This document shows, piece by piece, positions 53,810 through 54,507 of a stretch of DNA of 54,507 nt. The translations under genes were made by a program, and so were the position numbers. How positions within the stretch are numbered: the stretch's first letter is position 1; the number at the start of each line of letters is the position of its first letter. Location: positions 1 to 54,507 of the forward strand of contig JABXHV010000024.1 in the NCBI GenBank assembly GCA_013373445.1. Direction: 5' to 3'. Source of the stretch: Paracoccaceae bacterium. GTDB lineage: Bacteria > Pseudomonadota > Alphaproteobacteria > Rhizobiales > Stappiaceae. The notes under the pieces are model-generated. The model had not been told where the DNA came from and made no database searches. It was given only the letters and a program-made list of their open reading frames with translations.

Positions 53810-54507
53810 ATGACGCTTGTCGACGTACGTACTCCCGATCCTAAAAAGTTCATCAAGGGAGCAACCGGCGATTGGGAAATCGTGATTGGCATGGAAGTCC
53901 ATGCCCAGGTGACCTCTGAAGCAAAATTGTTCTCCGGCGCGTCGACCGAATTCGGCAAGGATCCGAACGACAATGTGTCGCTCGTGGATGCTGCAATGCC
54001 CGGCATGCTGCCGGTGATCAACGAAGAATGTGTTCGTCAGGCGATCCGCACCGGTCTCGGCATGAAAGCCGCAATCAATTTGAAGTCGGTGTTCGACCGC
54101 AAGAACTATTTCTATCCAGATTTGCCGCAAGGCTATCAGATTTCCCAGTTCAAACAGCCAATTGTGGGCGAGGGCGTCATCATTCTCGATATGCCGGATG
54201 AACAGGTCGAGATCGGGGTCGAGCGCCTTCACCTGGAGCAGGATGCAGGCAAATCCTTGCATGATCAGCATCCTTCGATGTCGTTTGTGGATCTGAACCG
54301 TTCCGGCGTGGCGCTGATGGAAATCGTCTCCAAGCCCGATCTGCGTTCAGCAGATGAAGCCAAGGCTTACCTGACAAAGCTGCGCACCATCCTGCGGTAT
54401 CTGGGAACATGCGATGGCAACATGGATCAGGGCTCGATGCGCGCCGACGTAAACGTCTCCGTGCGCCGCCCTGGCGGTGATTTCGGAACCCGCTGCGAGA
54501 TCAAGAA
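53810..54507 (+). CDS. gatB: Aspartyl/glutamyl-tRNA amidotransferase subunit B (3' end beyond window)
   Basis: The first 232 codons of GatB, the glutamyl/aspartyl-tRNA kinase-like subunit that activates the misacylated tRNA. The signature [13 protein letters not shown], the zinc-less cradle motif [18 protein letters not shown], and [11 protein letters not shown] are present. ATG 53810 has AGGAAT upstream. It is separated from gatA by about 5.5 kb and has its own upstream region of about 300 bases, which holds no recognisable gene. The gene runs off the right edge. Confidence 0.96.
   Translation, partial: MTLVDVRTPDPKKFIKGATGDWEIVIGMEVHAQVTSEAKLFSGASTEFGKDPNDNVSLVDAAMPGMLPVINEECVRQAIRTGLGMKAAINLKSVFDRKNYFYPDLPQGYQISQFKQPIVGEGVIILDMPDEQVEIGVERLHLEQDAGKSLHDQHPSMSFVDLNRSGVALMEIVSKPDLRSADEAKAYLTKLRTILRYLGTCDGNMDQGSMRADVNVSVRRPGGDFGTRCEIK

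Noticed and set aside
1-54507. CRISPR arrays, insertion sequences and rRNA genes
   Set aside because: No spaced direct repeats, transposase-like frames or rRNA-like stretches were seen.

Overview
The window is ordinary chromosomal DNA of an alphaproteobacterium, most likely a member of the Hyphomicrobiales (Rhizobiales), perhaps a Stappiaceae-type marine organism such as Roseibium/Labrenzia or Pseudovibrio. The evidence is gene content and order: an EipB-family envelope protein, a DinB with an N-terminal zinc ribbon, DivK, DUF1489, DUF3572, DUF599, darcynin, and the run rpmG - Nudix - DUF983 - rnr - topA - dprA - plsY - pyrC - pyrB - ruvX - gatCAB. The species assignment is inference.

Layout. 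(1) 1-1240: the 3' part of a tRNA-Leu(GAG), its terminator, and a short AT-rich accessory patch with two unfamiliar membrane-protein genes; one of them is frameshifted in a CT-dinucleotide tract. (2) 1300-9130: a YARHG-like secreted protein, MgtE, the divergent ohrR/ohr pair with operator-like dyads, a VOC protein, a membrane-anchored GH25 lysozyme, a GNAT enzyme, a ClpP paralogue, DUF599, a 45-residue membrane peptide and an exported protein. (3) 9390-17530: DUF1489, a membrane J-domain protein, a SPOR-fused D,D-carboxypeptidase, a phasin with a near-consensus promoter, clpS-clpA and azlC-azlD. (4) 17690-24810: HIT, a FemAB-like acetyltransferase, GDPD, RidA, EipB, DUF3572-HAD-dinB and divK. 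(5) 24810-27180: a long intergenic stretch holding a strongly base-paired element, then a chemoreceptor gene where pleD is usually found. (6) 27200-43150: rpmG, Nudix, DUF983, rnr, topA, two small DUF genes, dprA, plsY, a degenerate pyrC with pyrB, an AEC transporter, ruvX and a GGDEF-EAL protein. (7) 43380-54507: a UPF0173 hydrolase, a YHS protein, a darcynin/TetR pair behind a palindromic operator, gatC-GNAT-gatA, an FAD oxidoreductase, a YjhX-like protein, two small unknowns, a FliK-like/FlhB-C-terminal-like pair and the start of gatB.

How it fits together. Housekeeping modules dominate: N-degron proteolysis (ClpS-ClpA), RNA decay and DNA topology (rnr, topA), transformation and lipid synthesis (dprA, plsY), pyrimidine synthesis (pyrB with a non-catalytic PyrC partner) and tRNA-dependent amidation (gatCAB). 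Stress and signalling genes are interleaved: peroxide (ohr/ohrR), c-di-GMP, chemotaxis and DivK. No insertion sequence, prophage, CRISPR array or rRNA gene was seen. The least explained stretches are the frameshifted gene and membrane protein beside the tRNA, the structured element at about 25.02-25.24 kb, the Ala/Lys-rich tails on OhrR, ClpA and TopA, and the orphan fliK/flhB-like pair that separates gatA from gatB.
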